Shown here in pieces: positions 46,559 through 56,272 of a stretch of DNA of 64,000 nucleotides. Position numbers and translations under genes: made by a program. This DNA is from DATLMR01 sp035634255 (GTDB taxonomy: Bacteria; Acidobacteriota; Blastocatellia; UBA7656). Numbering within the stretch: position 1 is the stretch's first letter; each line of letters opens with the position of its first letter. The stretch lies in contig DASQDI010000068.1 in assembly GCA_035634255.1 (NCBI GenBank), positions 1-64,000 on the forward strand, given 5' to 3'. The notes below the pieces were generated by a model, which saw nothing but the letters and a program-made list of their open reading frames with translations, had not been told where the DNA came from and did no database searches.

Positions 46559-48408
46559 TCAGCCGTCTATTAAATATTCGCGTAAATATTCGCGCAGCTT
46601 TTTCAGTGTCGGTCCCGGCCCTGGCCCTCGCCCTCATCATGGGCACGGCGGACGCCGGCGGGCCTAACAGCATCAATGAAGAGACCGGGCGGCCCGTGCT
46701 CTGGGCCCGCTCGGAAGTCAGGGGCGGCGCGCTCAACTCGCGGACGGTCGACGCGGATGGCCGCGTCCTCTACCGCGTCGACTCCGGGCCGCTCGGCACC
46801 ATCCCGAACGCGGAGGCGGTCGCGCTCGCCGATCACATATTCGGCCTCTATAGCAACATACCGGGCTCGACGCTCGACTTCGTGAACGCGGGGCCGATCC
46901 TCGACCCCGCGACGGGGCAGCCGGTCGATGTCAACGGGAGCAACTTCGGGAAATTCCTCAGCTCCAACAACCCGACCTTTCAGAACCCGATCATATTCGA
47001 CACGAACGGCGACCTCACCAGATCGATCACGGGCGACAGAGACGTGCTCGGGCTCGCGGGCGTCATAGCGCTCAGCGAAGATGAGAGCGAAGTCTACGAG
47101 GCCGTCGTCATACTGAACGGGGCCGTGGTCGGGGCGCTCGGCGGGAAGGTACCGTTTCAAGGCATATTCACCCACGAGTTCGGCCACTTCGCCGGGCCGC
47201 TCGACCACTCACAGATCAACGGCAACATCGCCTCCGACGGCGACGGCGTGACGATGCCCGCGGGGTTCGACCGGGTGTCGGCCTTCGACCTCTACACGCC
47301 TTTCACGGAGACCATGTACCCGTTCTTCTTCCCGCCCGGATCGAGCCCGGTCCCCGGCAACTCGGCGCTCGTCTCCAAGGGCTTCAGCAACTCCGGCTTC
47401 TTCATCGCCTCGCTCGACATGGACACGAGCAACGCCATGTCGAACCTGTACCCGACGCCCGAGTACCTCGCGCAGCACGGGGCCATCGAGGGGCGCGTGC
47501 TGATTCGGACCGCGAGCGGCGACTTCCCCGTCACGGGGATCAACGTCGTCGCGCGCCGCATAGACCGGGCGGGCGCTTATCCGCCCTCGCCCACCACGCT
47601 CGCCTTCCCCGGCAACCAGATCCCGGTCACGGAAGGGGTGCCCGACATCCCCGTCGGGCAGGACGCCACCGACCCGCTCGCGACCGCCGCGAGCACGGTC
47701 ACGGGGTACGAGCTTCCGGGAGGCGCTTACCGGATACAGGGGCTCCCGCCGGGCCAGTACATCGTCGAGGTCCAGCGGATCAACCCGCAGGCGCTCGACG
47801 GGTCGGGCATCGGGCCTCTGGCCAGCTTATTCCAGTTCCCGCTCGCCATCGAAGAGTTCTACAACGGCGCTCTCGAATCGGGCAGGTCGACCGACGTGGC
47901 GAGCGCGTTCACGGCCGTCACGGTGAACGCGAACGACACGACGCCGAACATCGACATAGTCCTCAACATCAGCGACGCGCCCGGATCGAATCTGGCCGAA
48001 AGAGAGTCGAACGATAAGACGAAGAAGGCGCAAAAACTGGGCAACCTCCCGGGAGAGCTGGCGGGCGCGGCCAGCGCTCTGGACTCCTCGTTGCTGAGGA
48101 TGACCTTCCCCGACGGCTCGACGGACAACATAGAGGACCTGTACAGCTTCACCCTGACGGCTCCGCGCGTCGTTTACATAATACTTGAGCCGACATCAGG
48201 CTCGGGCGACCTCGATCTTTACCTCTTCAACTCGGCGGTGAGCAAGAAGAAGACCAGCATCAATGATCCTAACCTGATCGATTTCAGCCTCAGCTTCGCT
48301 TCAACCGAGTTCATCCCGATAGAGCTCCCGCCGGGCACTTACATAATCGGGGTGACCGCCTTCGACGGCAGCCAGAATTACAGGCTGCGCGTGCTCCCGT
48401 CGCCTTAA
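46555..48408 (+). CDS. Secreted metzincin-like metalloprotease with C-terminal PPC domain
   Basis: A 617-residue exported protein. A signal peptide covers about 1-35. Around residue 207 the motif HEFGHFAGPLDH provides HExxH with a third His, but one residue further on than the metzincin HExxHxxGxxH pattern. The C-terminal part (about 480-617) is a pre-peptidase C domain (EDLYSFTLTAPRVVYIILEP; GDLDLYLFN; YIIGVTAFDG), usual in secreted bacterial proteases. A carboxypeptidase-regulatory-like domain lies between. Catalytic activity is probable but depends on the spaced third His. Confidence 0.78.
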   Translation: MISRLLNIRVNIRAAFSVSVPALALALIMGTADAGGPNSINEETGRPVLWARSEVRGGALNSRTVDADGRVLYRVDSGPLGTIPNAEAVALADHIFGLYSNIPGSTLDFVNAGPILDPATGQPVDVNGSNFGKFLSSNNPTFQNPIIFDTNGDLTRSITGDRDVLGLAGVIALSEDESEVYEAVVILNGAVVGALGGKVPFQGIFTHEFGHFAGPLDHSQINGNIASDGDGVTMPAGFDRVSAFDLYTPFTETMYPFFFPPGSSPVPGNSALVSKGFSNSGFFIASLDMDTSNAMSNLYPTPEYLAQHGAIEGRVLIRTASGDFPVTGINVVARRIDRAGAYPPSPTTLAFPGNQIPVTEGVPDIPVGQDATDPLATAASTVTGYELPGGAYRIQGLPPGQYIVEVQRINPQALDGSGIGPLASLFQFPLAIEEFYNGALESGRSTDVASAFTAVTVNANDTTPNIDIVLNISDAPGSNLAERESNDKTKKAQKLGNLPGELAGAASALDSSLLRMTFPDGSTDNIEDLYSFTLTAPRVVYIILEPTSGSGDLDLYLFNSAVSKKKTSINDPNLIDFSLSFASTEFIPIELPPGTYIIGVTAFDGSQNYRLRVLPSP

Positions 48409-48425
48409 AGAGCCGGCGCGATGGA

Positions 48426-48460
48426 ACTGAAGAGGCGGCTACTACGGCCGCCTCTTCAGT
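48426..48460. terminator. Bidirectional intrinsic terminator
   Basis: A perfect 14-bp stem (48426-48439 with 48447-48460), 7-base loop, between the convergent stops at 48408 and 48474. No clear U-tract on either strand; the strength of the stem and its location are the evidence. Confidence 0.75.
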
Positions 48461-48473
48461 CGCTCCCTCACGC

Positions 48474-49538
48474 TCAGGGCTTCCGCCGCTTCTGCTTCTC
48501 TTTCTCTTCCTTCTCCATCTGCCGCCGCTTTTCCGCCTCTTCCTGAAGCTCCAATAAAGTAGGCAGCCTGTCCGCGAAAGTGACCTCTTCGCGGTAGGTC
48601 GAGTGGACCGGCCTGCCGTTGAGGAGCGCGGGCGTGAAGACGTACTGGCGGAAGGCGTCCACCGCGCGGTCATCTATGGAAGGGTCGAGCGAGCGGAGCA
48701 CGCGGATGTTCGTCACCCTACCTTCGGGAGTTATTACTCCCCCGAGCAGCACGGCCCCCTTGACCCCGCGCCCCGTCTCGAACTTCGGCGTGACGCGCTC
48801 GGTCACGGACGGGGGGGTGAAGCGGTCGCCTTCCTTCAACTCGACGGGGCTCCCGAACTTATCGACGGGGCGCGCCAGTTCTTCGGGCCTGTCGCGGAGG
48901 CTTGAGACGGGCACGATCTCCGGCGTGACCGATATCAGGATCACCCTCTCCGACGGGACGCCCTCCTGCCGGCCGCTCGCCCCGGTGCGGTAATCGACGC
49001 CGAACATCCCGCGCCCGCCCCGGAGCAACACGGTCTCGAAGTTCCCGAACTCGACCTCACGCGCGTCGAGCAGTGGGCCGTTATCGAAGGCCGCTTTCAC
49101 GTCCAGCTTGAGATACCCGCGCGCCACTTTTCGCGGGATTATCGAAAGCTCCAAATACTTGTCGCCGACCCTCACCGCGTCGTCGAACCTCTCGTCGCCG
49201 CGGAGCCCGACCGAGCGCACATGCCGGACCTCTACGCCTTCGAGCTTGTTGTTCTCCCTGAGGTGCGCCATCTCTTCTTTCGCGCTCGAAAAAGTCGAAG
49301 AGAGCCGCACGACCTCTTCCAGAGATGGCGAACGCGCCGGGTCGTACTGGTAGACCGCGTAAGTCAGGTTGACCCCGAACGCGCGCCCCGAAGGGCGGCC
49401 GCCCGCCGCCCCGCTCTGCGCGAGGCCGACGCTTCCCAGCGCCGCGAGCAGGCAGGCGGAGAGGGCGATTATTTGAATGGCCCTTCGGAGAATCGCTAAT
49501 CTTACCGACGGTGCCGGGCTCTTGCCGCAATCGATCAT
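48474..49538 (-). CDS. Exported protein with C-terminal TonB-like domain
   Basis: A 354-residue protein with a signal peptide or N-terminal anchor (about 18-42). The C-terminal part (about 250-330; TPEGRVTNIRVLRSLDPSID, FTPALLNGRPV) has the TonB C-terminal fold found in energy transducers. Upstream of it there is an unrecognised beta-rich region. The protein ends in a Glu/Lys/Arg-rich tail. In contrast to true TonB there is no proline-rich spacer, so it may be a TonB-domain exported protein rather than an energy transducer. GGAG is near the ATG; it lies 12 bases after rsmI. Confidence 0.78.
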   Translation of the reverse strand: MIDCGKSPAPSVRLAILRRAIQIIALSACLLAALGSVGLAQSGAAGGRPSGRAFGVNLTYAVYQYDPARSPSLEEVVRLSSTFSSAKEEMAHLRENNKLEGVEVRHVRSVGLRGDERFDDAVRVGDKYLELSIIPRKVARGYLKLDVKAAFDNGPLLDAREVEFGNFETVLLRGGRGMFGVDYRTGASGRQEGVPSERVILISVTPEIVPVSSLRDRPEELARPVDKFGSPVELKEGDRFTPPSVTERVTPKFETGRGVKGAVLLGGVITPEGRVTNIRVLRSLDPSIDDRAVDAFRQYVFTPALLNGRPVHSTYREEVTFADRLPTLLELQEEAEKRRQMEKEEKEKQKRRKP

Positions 49539-49550
49539 GTCGTCTCCTCT

Positions 49551-50417
49551 TCACTCACCTTCCGGGCGGGCCTGCTCTCGTTCGGACATCAGCTGCCTGT
49601 AGGCTTCGCTCTTGGAGATGCCCCGCCCGCGCGCGGCCCGCTTGAGCGCGGTCATCTGGTCTATTTTATCGCGCTCCATCAGGGATTCTACTTCCGACAA
49701 TAGAGAGATCGGCCCGGACTCGGCTTTTTGCGCCTGCGCGCCGTCGGGCGGGGGGCCGACGATCAGGACAAGCTCGCCCCTGACCGTCGCCTCGCCGAGG
49801 GCGGAGAGCAAGTCCGAAAGCCTGCCCCGCATGAATTGCTCGTGCAGCTTGGTCAACTCGCGCGCGAGCACCGACTCCCGGTCGCCGAGCAGGTCGAGCG
49901 CGTCTTTGACCGTCTCCTTTATTCTGTGGGGAGATTCGTAAAAGATCAGGGTCGATCTTACCCGCGCGAGGTCAGACAGCCGCGCGCGGCGAGCGCCCCC
50001 GCGGGCGGGCAGGAAACCCGCGAAGAAGAAGTCGGAGACCGCGAGCCCCGACGCCGAGAGCGCCGTTATGAGCGCCGAAGCCCCCGGCAGGGGGACCACC
50101 GCGACGCCCCGGTCAATCGACTCTCTAACGATTCGATAGCCGGGGTCGGATATCAGAGGGGTGCCCGCGTCCGAGACGAGAGCGATGTTCGCGCCCGCCA
50201 GCAGTTTCCCGACCAGCTCTTCGGCCCGCTCGCGCTCGTTGTGCTCGTGATAGCTCACGGTCGGCCTGTTGATCTGAAAATGCGACAGGAGCTTCCTCGT
50301 GTGCCGCGTGTCTTCGCACGCCACCAGATCAACCTCCCTGAGCACGCGCAGGGCTCTGAGCGAGATGTCTTCGAGGTTGCCTATAGGCGTCGCGATCAGG
50401 TAGAGAGTGCCCGGCAT
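49551..50417 (-). CDS. rsmI: 16S rRNA (cytidine-1402-2'-O)-methyltransferase
   Basis: RsmI methylates the ribose of C1402 in 16S rRNA. The 288 residues show LYLIATPIGNLEDISLRAL at the N-terminus, ACEDTRHTRKLL, the SAM-binding VSDAGTPLISDPG loop (about 80-92) and LPGASALITAL, all typical of the RsmI branch of tetrapyrrole methylase folds. The frame allows an ATG at 50426, but AGGA is better placed for the one at 50417. Lies 31 bases after mscL. Confidence 0.93.
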   Translation of the reverse strand: MPGTLYLIATPIGNLEDISLRALRVLREVDLVACEDTRHTRKLLSHFQINRPTVSYHEHNERERAEELVGKLLAGANIALVSDAGTPLISDPGYRIVRESIDRGVAVVPLPGASALITALSASGLAVSDFFFAGFLPARGGARRARLSDLARVRSTLIFYESPHRIKETVKDALDLLGDRESVLARELTKLHEQFMRGRLSDLLSALGEATVRGELVLIVGPPPDGAQAQKAESGPISLLSEVESLMERDKIDQMTALKRAARGRGISKSEAYRQLMSEREQARPEGE

Positions 50418-50448
50418 ATTGAGCATCCTGAGGGCCGCTCCGGGCCGG

Positions 50449-50883
50449 TCATACCACTTCGAGCGCGGAGGTGCATTGCGGGCAGCGCCTTGCCTGGACC
50501 GGGATGCTTGAGAAGCAGTACTCGCACGCCTTGACCGTGGGCGGCAGGTCTTCCGGGCGGCGCTTCATTCGGTTTATCGCCTTGATGATGAGGAAGATGA
50601 CGAAGGCGATTATGAGAAACTCAATGGCGGCCTGAATGAACTGCCCGTAGTTGATGGTGGGGAGGCTCGCCGCCTTCGCCTCCGCGAGCGTCGCGGGGTT
50701 GCCCCGCAGGGCGACGAAGAGGCCCGCGAAATCTATCCCGCCCATGAGCAGCCCGATTGGCGGCATCAGTATGTCGTTGACCAGAGAGGTGACGATCCTG
50801 CCGAACGCCGCGCCGATGATGACCGCGACCGCAAGGTCTATCACGTTCCCCCTTGCGATGAACTCCTTGAATTCTCTCAGCAT
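50449..50883 (-). CDS. mscL: Large-conductance mechanosensitive channel with C-terminal zinc ribbon
   Basis: The MscL channel opens under membrane tension to release solutes during hypo-osmotic shock. The N-terminal KEFIARGNVIDLAVAVIIGA and the first helix, then the second helix (AIEFLIIAFVIFLIIKAIN), are unmistakable. The C-terminus differs from ordinary MscL: after the second helix comes a short zinc-ribbon-like motif (CEYC, then CPQC), about 13 residues apart. 144 residues in total. AAAGGAG lies 10 bases before the ATG. First gene of a likely mscL-rsmI-TonB-like unit. Confidence 0.93.
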   Translation of the reverse strand: MLREFKEFIARGNVIDLAVAVIIGAAFGRIVTSLVNDILMPPIGLLMGGIDFAGLFVALRGNPATLAEAKAASLPTINYGQFIQAAIEFLIIAFVIFLIIKAINRMKRRPEDLPPTVKACEYCFSSIPVQARRCPQCTSALEVV

Positions 50884-51281
50884 CGTGAGATTCTCCTTTC
50901 ATGTCGAAGTCCGCGGGTAGAGTTCTCTGGAACGGATTCTAGCTGATCGGGAAGCCGTGTAGAAGCTTGATACCTGCAATCGGCGCGACGCCGGAAAAGG
51001 TCGGCTTCAACCCACGGGCGGGGAGGCGGTACACGAAGTCGAGGACATGCGCGCGGCGGTTAAGAAAAATGCCGGGCGGAGTCCGTCGCGGGTGCCCCTT
51101 ATATTTTGCGCTTAAGATTGCGCCACAAATGCAAATCTGGTCTAATAATCGCGGTCCATATCTCGTAGTAGTTTGGGTGCCCTTTGGCTCAGGTTGTTAT
51201 TCGTTCCTTCAAGTCTCGCTCTGGTGACTCAGATCGACCCTTTATAAGTGACGATAGCCGCTGCCTCTGAAATTACGCTGT
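50884..51281. other. Intergenic region with candidate promoter of the SBBP gene
   Basis: A divergent spacer of about 400 bases. TTGCGC (51118-51123), 17-base spacer and TCTAAT (51141-51146) could be the promoter for the gene at 51282, leaving a leader of about 130 bases. A second AT box (TTTATAA, near 51240) is closer to the start codon. No ORF or RNA gene recognised. Confidence 0.4.
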
Positions 51282-54200
51282 GTGAGGAAAGCTGTGCGAA
51301 ATACTCTCTCCGGTAGTAAGGCGGTTGTCTGCCTCGCGGTATCTTTTTTCGCCCTCATGGGCCTGCTCCCCTCCCGGCCCGGATCGACGGGCGCGCGAGT
51401 CGCGGCTTCGGCCGCGGGAGATTCAAGGGTCGGCCCCGGCCGCTCCGGGGAGGAGATCGAAGACCGGGTCAGGGATTCGTATGGGAAGCTGCCTCTCATG
51501 TTCGAGGCGAACGTCGGGCAGGCCGATTCGAAGGTGGACTTCCTCTCGCGGGGCGCGGGCTACAGCGTGTTCATAAGCTCGACCGAAGCCGTCTTCGCTA
51601 TGTCGCACTCGTCTGCTTCCGACGACTCCGACGCCGGAAAGAAGGCCTCTCTGCTCCGCATGAGACTCGTGGGGGCGAGCCCGCACGCCCGGCCCGAGGG
51701 GCTTGAGCTGATGGAGGGCACGAGCAACTACTTCGTGGGCGGGGACGAAAAGAAGTGGCGCACGGCCATCCCCAACTATGGCAGAGTGCTCTACAGGCAG
51801 GTCTACGCGGGAATAGACGTGTCTTATTACGGCAACCAGAGGGAGCTTGAATACGACTTCATAGTGGCTCCGGGAGCCAGTTCCAAGGCGATCAGGCTGG
51901 AATTCAAGGGGGCGCGGCGGATGCGCGTCGACGAGGCCGGCGACCTGCTGCTGGGCACGGCCGCGGGCGAGATGAGGCAGCGCAGGCCCGTCGCCTATCA
52001 GGAGGTTGACGGCGCGAGGCGGAGCGTCGAGGCGCGGTACGTGATCAGGGGCAGGAATAAGGTCAGCCTGAAGGTCGGCGCGTACGACGCGAGCAGGCCG
52101 CTCGTCATCGACCCGGTATTCAGCTATTCGACCTTCCTCGGCGGGGTCGCCGAAGAGACGGCCAGAGGCATCAGATTAGATTCGGACGGCAACGCCTACG
52201 TCACCGGGCGCACCCGGTCCGCCGGCTTTCCAAAGACTGTTGGCTCTTTCGACCCGACGTACAATGAAGGGGCCGACATATTCGTCACCAAATTAAATGC
52301 GGACGGCTCGGGCCTGATCTACTCGACTTTCATCGGCGGGGCGCGCGACGAGGAAGGGTTCGGCATCGCCCTCGACCCGTCGAACAACGCTTACGTGACC
52401 GGGTTCACGAGGTCGAACGATTTCCCCACCACGCCGGGGGCGTTCCAGCCGCAGCCCTCTTTAAATGTCGACACTGAAGCCTTCGCGATCAAGTTGAACT
52501 CCGCGGGCTCGGCCCTTGTTTACTCAACCTATTTAGGGGGCGACGGGACCGATCAGGGGAACGGCATCGCCGTGGACGCGGAGGGCTTCGCTTACGTGAC
52601 GGGGGCGACCGCCTCCCTGAATTTCGACACGACTCCGGGCGCGTTTCAAAACACGATTGAGGGTAACGTGGCCTTCGGCGACGCCTTCATCACCCGGCTG
52701 AATCAAGGCGGCACGGGCCTCATGTATTCGACCTACCTCGGGGGCACGAATTTCGATACGGCCTTAGGCATTGACGTGGACGCGGCGGGCCTCGCTTACG
52801 TCGCCGGCACGACGCGCTCGGTGGACTTCGACACGACTCCGGGTGCGTTCCAGACCACATTCATCACCGACGGCGGGTTCAACTTCAGCGACGCTTTCGT
52901 AACGAAGGTGAACAGCAACGGCACGGGGCTGATCTATTCCACCTACGTCGGAGACATCGGCGAGGAGACGGCGCGAGGCATCCATGTCAACTCGGCGGGG
53001 GAAGCGTACGTGGTCGGGAACAGCGATTCGCAGAGGTTCCCCACGACTCCGGGAGCCCTGCGGGTGGCCAACAAAGGCGTGGTCGGGTCCGCGAACGGGG
53101 GGGCCGGCTGGTCCTCTCTGAATGCTGAAATGCCTGACCTTTCAATCCAGACTACGTTCATTAACACCGTAGTCATCGACCCGTCCACGCCCTCGACGAT
53201 CTACGCCGCCACGTCCGAAACGGGCGTCTTCAAGAGCACGAATGGCGGCGGAAGCTGGGCCGCGATGAACTCGGGCCTGCCGGAAGAGGATCTGAGGACC
53301 CTCTCCCTCGCCATAGACCCGTCCGCCCCGTCCACTCTATATGTCGGCACGCACTTCAGGGGCGTTTTTAAGACCACGGACGGCGGGGCATCCTGGCAGG
53401 AGATCAACAACGGTCAGACCGATCCGAGGATATTCGAAGTCGCGGTGGACCCGAGCACGCCTTCGACGATTTATAACGGGAGCGAATTCGGCGTCTTCAA
53501 GAGCACAGACGCAGGCGCGCACTGGGCGCGCATTAATTCGGGGCTCTCGATCAGCTTGAGCGTGTCGGTGTTCATAGACCCATCCAACCCCTCAACCGTT
53601 TATGGCGGGGCGGGCTCCAACGGCATCATCAAGAGCACGGACGGCGGAGCCACGTGGCGGGAGACGGGGATACCTGATGACTTCCTCGACTCTATGGCTA
53701 TACATCCGGTGACGGGCACCCTGTTCGCGAGTAATGGCGCGGGGCTTATAAAAAGCACGGATGGCGCGGCCACGTGGAGCGCGGTCGACTCGGACCTTAC
53801 CCGCAGAACCATCAGCCACCTGGCGATCCAGCCGAGCGACCCTTCCATAATGTACGCGGGGACGATCAACGGGGTCATCAAATCGACCGACGGAGGGGAT
53901 ACGTGGAGCGAGGCAAATGCCGGGCTCATAGGGTCCTGGGTCAGGACCGTTTCCATCGACCCGGTCAATAGCTCGACGGTCTATGCGGGCTTGAACGATG
54001 GCAACGTAGACGCATTCGCATTGAAGCTGAACGCGGGAGGCACGGCCCTGGTCTATTCAACGTTGCTCGGCGGCGCGGGCAATGAACAGGCTCATGCCGT
54101 GGACGTGGACTCATCCGGAAACGCCTACGTCGCCGGCGCGGCATTTTCCAGTACATTTCCCGTCACCCGCGGGCTCAGCCCTTTTAGAGGCGGCTTCACC

Positions 54201-56027
54201 GACGCATTCGTATCGAAGCTGAACCCGTCGGCCTCGGCTCTGGTCTACTCGACGTGCGTCGGCGGCCCGAGGCAGGATACGGCTTTCGCCGTGGCCGTAG
54301 ACTCCGCCGAAAGCTGCCACGTCGTGGGGACATCCTCTTCCCCGGAATTTCCTACGACCCCGGGAGCATTCCAGCCCGTGATAGCCGGCACCCCGCCCGG
54401 AGGTTCCGCCGACGCCTTCATATCAAAGCTTCAGCCCGAGCCCGTGCTGCGAACCGACCTCAGCGTCACGATGACCGGGCCGGCAGAGAGCATCGCGGGC
54501 CACGGAGTGGTTCACACCATCAAGGTGACCAACGACGGCGACGAAGATGCGGTATCCATCGTGGTCTCGACCGACATGCCCCCATCCCTGATATTGAGTT
54601 CGTGTGAAGGCGATTCGTGCACAGAGGTGCTAAACGATGTCAGGTTCGACATACCGTTCCTCGCCCCCGGCCAGAGCGCAGACTTCTCCTTCACCTCCTC
54701 CATAGCGTGTAACGTCCAGTTCCCGGCGACTATCACCTCGACGGCCAGGGTCAGCTCTCTGTCCATCGACCCGAACGCGGCGAATGATTCCGCCTCGTTC
54801 ACTTTTACGGCCACGACTCCCCCAGGCTTTATCGACCCGTCCGAATTCACCATCCCATCGGAAGGCGGCTCGTCGGGCTTCGTCGTCATCAATGGGTCAG
54901 GCTGCGCCTGGAATGCCGTGAGCAACGTCGATTGGATCACCATAATCGATGGCACCGGTTGCTGCGACAGCGGCGGCGTCTCTTACAGAGTGGACCTCAA
55001 CCCCGGCCCCCCTCGCGTCGGCACGATCAGCGTCGTGGGGCGGACCTTCACCGTCCATCAGGAGGCCGGATTCAGCGCGGGGGGCTTTATAGGCGTCCCG
55101 GTCAACATCGGAATCCTCGGGATTCCGGGCGTGACTGTGACTTTTACCAGAGTTAGCGGCACGGGGGCCCTCCCCGCGCCCGTCACCACCAACGCCTTCG
55201 GCAACTGGTCCCAGACCGGTTTCGAATTCGGCACCACCTATCGCGCCACCCCGGCGAAACGCCGCTTCACCTTCGCCCCGACTTCCACGGACTTCAGCGC
55301 GAGGGAGATGGGGATCGACTTCACCGGATCGAAGAACGCCGATACGGCCGGCGTGTTCCGCCCGTCGGACGGGTCCCTCTTCCTCAAAAACACGAACGGC
55401 ACCGGCTTCGCGGATACCTTCCTCACCTATGGCATCCCCGGCGACTATCCCGTGACCGGAGACTGGGACGGCGACGGCATAGATACAATCGGCGTGTACC
55501 GTGGCGGCACCTTCTTCCTGAGGAACTCCAACACCAATGGCTTCGCCGATGTGGTCGCCGCCTTCGGCCTGCCCGGAGACCAGCCGGTGGTGGGCGACTG
55601 GGATGGTGACGGCATAGACACAATCGGGGTCTTCCGCGAGGGAGTATTTCTGCTCCGCAACTCTAACACGACGGGCGACCCGGAGACCGTCTTCGTACTC
55701 GGGAACCCCGGAGACGTGGGCATAGCGGGAGACTGGGACGGCGACGACATCGTGACGACGGGCGTATTCCGCCCCTCTAACGGAGCCTTGTTCTTGAAGA
55801 ACACGAACTCAACTGGATTCGCTGACATCGTGTTGACGTACGGGCTGCCGGGAGACAAGCCCGTGGTCGGAGACTGGAACCGAGATGGGAGGGACACGAT
55901 AGGCGTCTACCGTCAGGGCACGTTCTTCCTGAGGAATTCGAATACCAACGGCTTTGCGGACATCGTGTTTACTCTCGGTGTTCCCGAGGACCACCCGATA
56001 GCGGGCGACTGGAACGGGCTGCCCTGA
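51282..56027 (+). CDS. Giant secreted SBBP beta-propeller protein with inserted Asp-box domain
   Basis: A 1581-residue exported protein. After a signal peptide (about 1-35) comes an N-terminal conserved region (about 70-285; MFEANVGQADSKVDFLSRG), SBBP repeats (about 290-600, typified by FPTTPGAF, then DAFVTKLN and LIYSTYLGG), an Asp-box propeller (about 605-905, with STDGGATW-type repeats), more SBBP repeats (about 905-1060), a DUF11-like Ig domain (about 1065-1180), a BACON-like domain (about 1185-1265), a short carboxypeptidase-regulatory-like segment (about 1270-1345) and a series of FG-GAP/VCBS-like repeats (about 1345-1581, GDWDGDGIDTIGVY). It is probably a cell-surface or secreted adhesion or polysaccharide-binding protein. 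GTG start without a good Shine-Dalgarno. Confidence 0.85.
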   Translation: MRKAVRNTLSGSKAVVCLAVSFFALMGLLPSRPGSTGARVAASAAGDSRVGPGRSGEEIEDRVRDSYGKLPLMFEANVGQADSKVDFLSRGAGYSVFISSTEAVFAMSHSSASDDSDAGKKASLLRMRLVGASPHARPEGLELMEGTSNYFVGGDEKKWRTAIPNYGRVLYRQVYAGIDVSYYGNQRELEYDFIVAPGASSKAIRLEFKGARRMRVDEAGDLLLGTAAGEMRQRRPVAYQEVDGARRSVEARYVIRGRNKVSLKVGAYDASRPLVIDPVFSYSTFLGGVAEETARGIRLDSDGNAYVTGRTRSAGFPKTVGSFDPTYNEGADIFVTKLNADGSGLIYSTFIGGARDEEGFGIALDPSNNAYVTGFTRSNDFPTTPGAFQPQPSLNVDTEAFAIKLNSAGSALVYSTYLGGDGTDQGNGIAVDAEGFAYVTGATASLNFDTTPGAFQNTIEGNVAFGDAFITRLNQGGTGLMYSTYLGGTNFDTALGIDVDAAGLAYVAGTTRSVDFDTTPGAFQTTFITDGGFNFSDAFVTKVNSNGTGLIYSTYVGDIGEETARGIHVNSAGEAYVVGNSDSQRFPTTPGALRVANKGVVGSANGGAGWSSLNAEMPDLSIQTTFINTVVIDPSTPSTIYAATSETGVFKSTNGGGSWAAMNSGLPEEDLRTLSLAIDPSAPSTLYVGTHFRGVFKTTDGGASWQEINNGQTDPRIFEVAVDPSTPSTIYNGSEFGVFKSTDAGAHWARINSGLSISLSVSVFIDPSNPSTVYGGAGSNGIIKSTDGGATWRETGIPDDFLDSMAIHPVTGTLFASNGAGLIKSTDGAATWSAVDSDLTRRTISHLAIQPSDPSIMYAGTINGVIKSTDGGDTWSEANAGLIGSWVRTVSIDPVNSSTVYAGLNDGNVDAFALKLNAGGTALVYSTLLGGAGNEQAHAVDVDSSGNAYVAGAAFSSTFPVTRGLSPFRGGFTDAFVSKLNPSASALVYSTCVGGPRQDTAFAVAVDSAESCHVVGTSSSPEFPTTPGAFQPVIAGTPPGGSADAFISKLQPEPVLRTDLSVTMTGPAESIAGHGVVHTIKVTNDGDEDAVSIVVSTDMPPSLILSSCEGDSCTEVLNDVRFDIPFLAPGQSADFSFTSSIACNVQFPATITSTARVSSLSIDPNAANDSASFTFTATTPPGFIDPSEFTIPSEGGSSGFVVINGSGCAWNAVSNVDWITIIDGTGCCDSGGVSYRVDLNPGPPRVGTISVVGRTFTVHQEAGFSAGGFIGVPVNIGILGIPGVTVTFTRVSGTGALPAPVTTNAFGNWSQTGFEFGTTYRATPAKRRFTFAPTSTDFSAREMGIDFTGSKNADTAGVFRPSDGSLFLKNTNGTGFADTFLTYGIPGDYPVTGDWDGDGIDTIGVYRGGTFFLRNSNTNGFADVVAAFGLPGDQPVVGDWDGDGIDTIGVFREGVFLLRNSNTTGDPETVFVLGNPGDVGIAGDWDGDDIVTTGVFRPSNGALFLKNTNSTGFADIVLTYGLPGDKPVVGDWNRDGRDTIGVYRQGTFFLRNSNTNGFADIVFTLGVPEDHPIAGDWNGLP

Positions 56028-56050
56028 GGCGAAAAGCCGCGCCGGCAAAG

Positions 56051-56087
56051 CGCCCCTCCCGCTCGATTAATAAGTTGCGGGAGGGCG
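56051..56087. terminator. Hairpin after the SBBP gene
   Basis: An 11-bp GC-rich stem with one bulged C (56051-56062 with 56077-56087) and a 14-base AT-rich loop, 24 bases past the stop codon. No U-tract, so termination is probable rather than certain. Confidence 0.55.
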
Positions 56088-56174
56088 ATGAGACGGGCTA
56101 AAATTACAGGCTCATCTGGCTAGCCGGGTCAATAATATTAGATATATCCCCAGTAAATCAGCCTGGATAAAAGT

Positions 56175-56204
56175 TTGACTAGAGCCACGGAGCTACTTTA
56201 TAGT
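56175..56204 (+). promoter_or_regulatory. Sigma70-type promoter of smc
   Basis: TTGACT (56175-56180), 18-base spacer, TATAGT (56199-56204), with a start expected near 56211 and a leader of about 60 bases. It has the same -35 and spacer length as the promoter proposed for the first sdh operon. Confidence 0.6.
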
Positions 56205-56272
56205 GTGCCAGATTTTAAATAATGCTCAATAAGTTGTGGTCCTGACCGTCTGCTTCTGCCACGAGGTACCGA

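Noticed and set aside
53095..54000. CRISPR-like periodic repeats in the SBBP gene
   Set aside because: The periodicity is protein-level (Asp-box blades), repeats are coding and imperfect, and there are no spacers.
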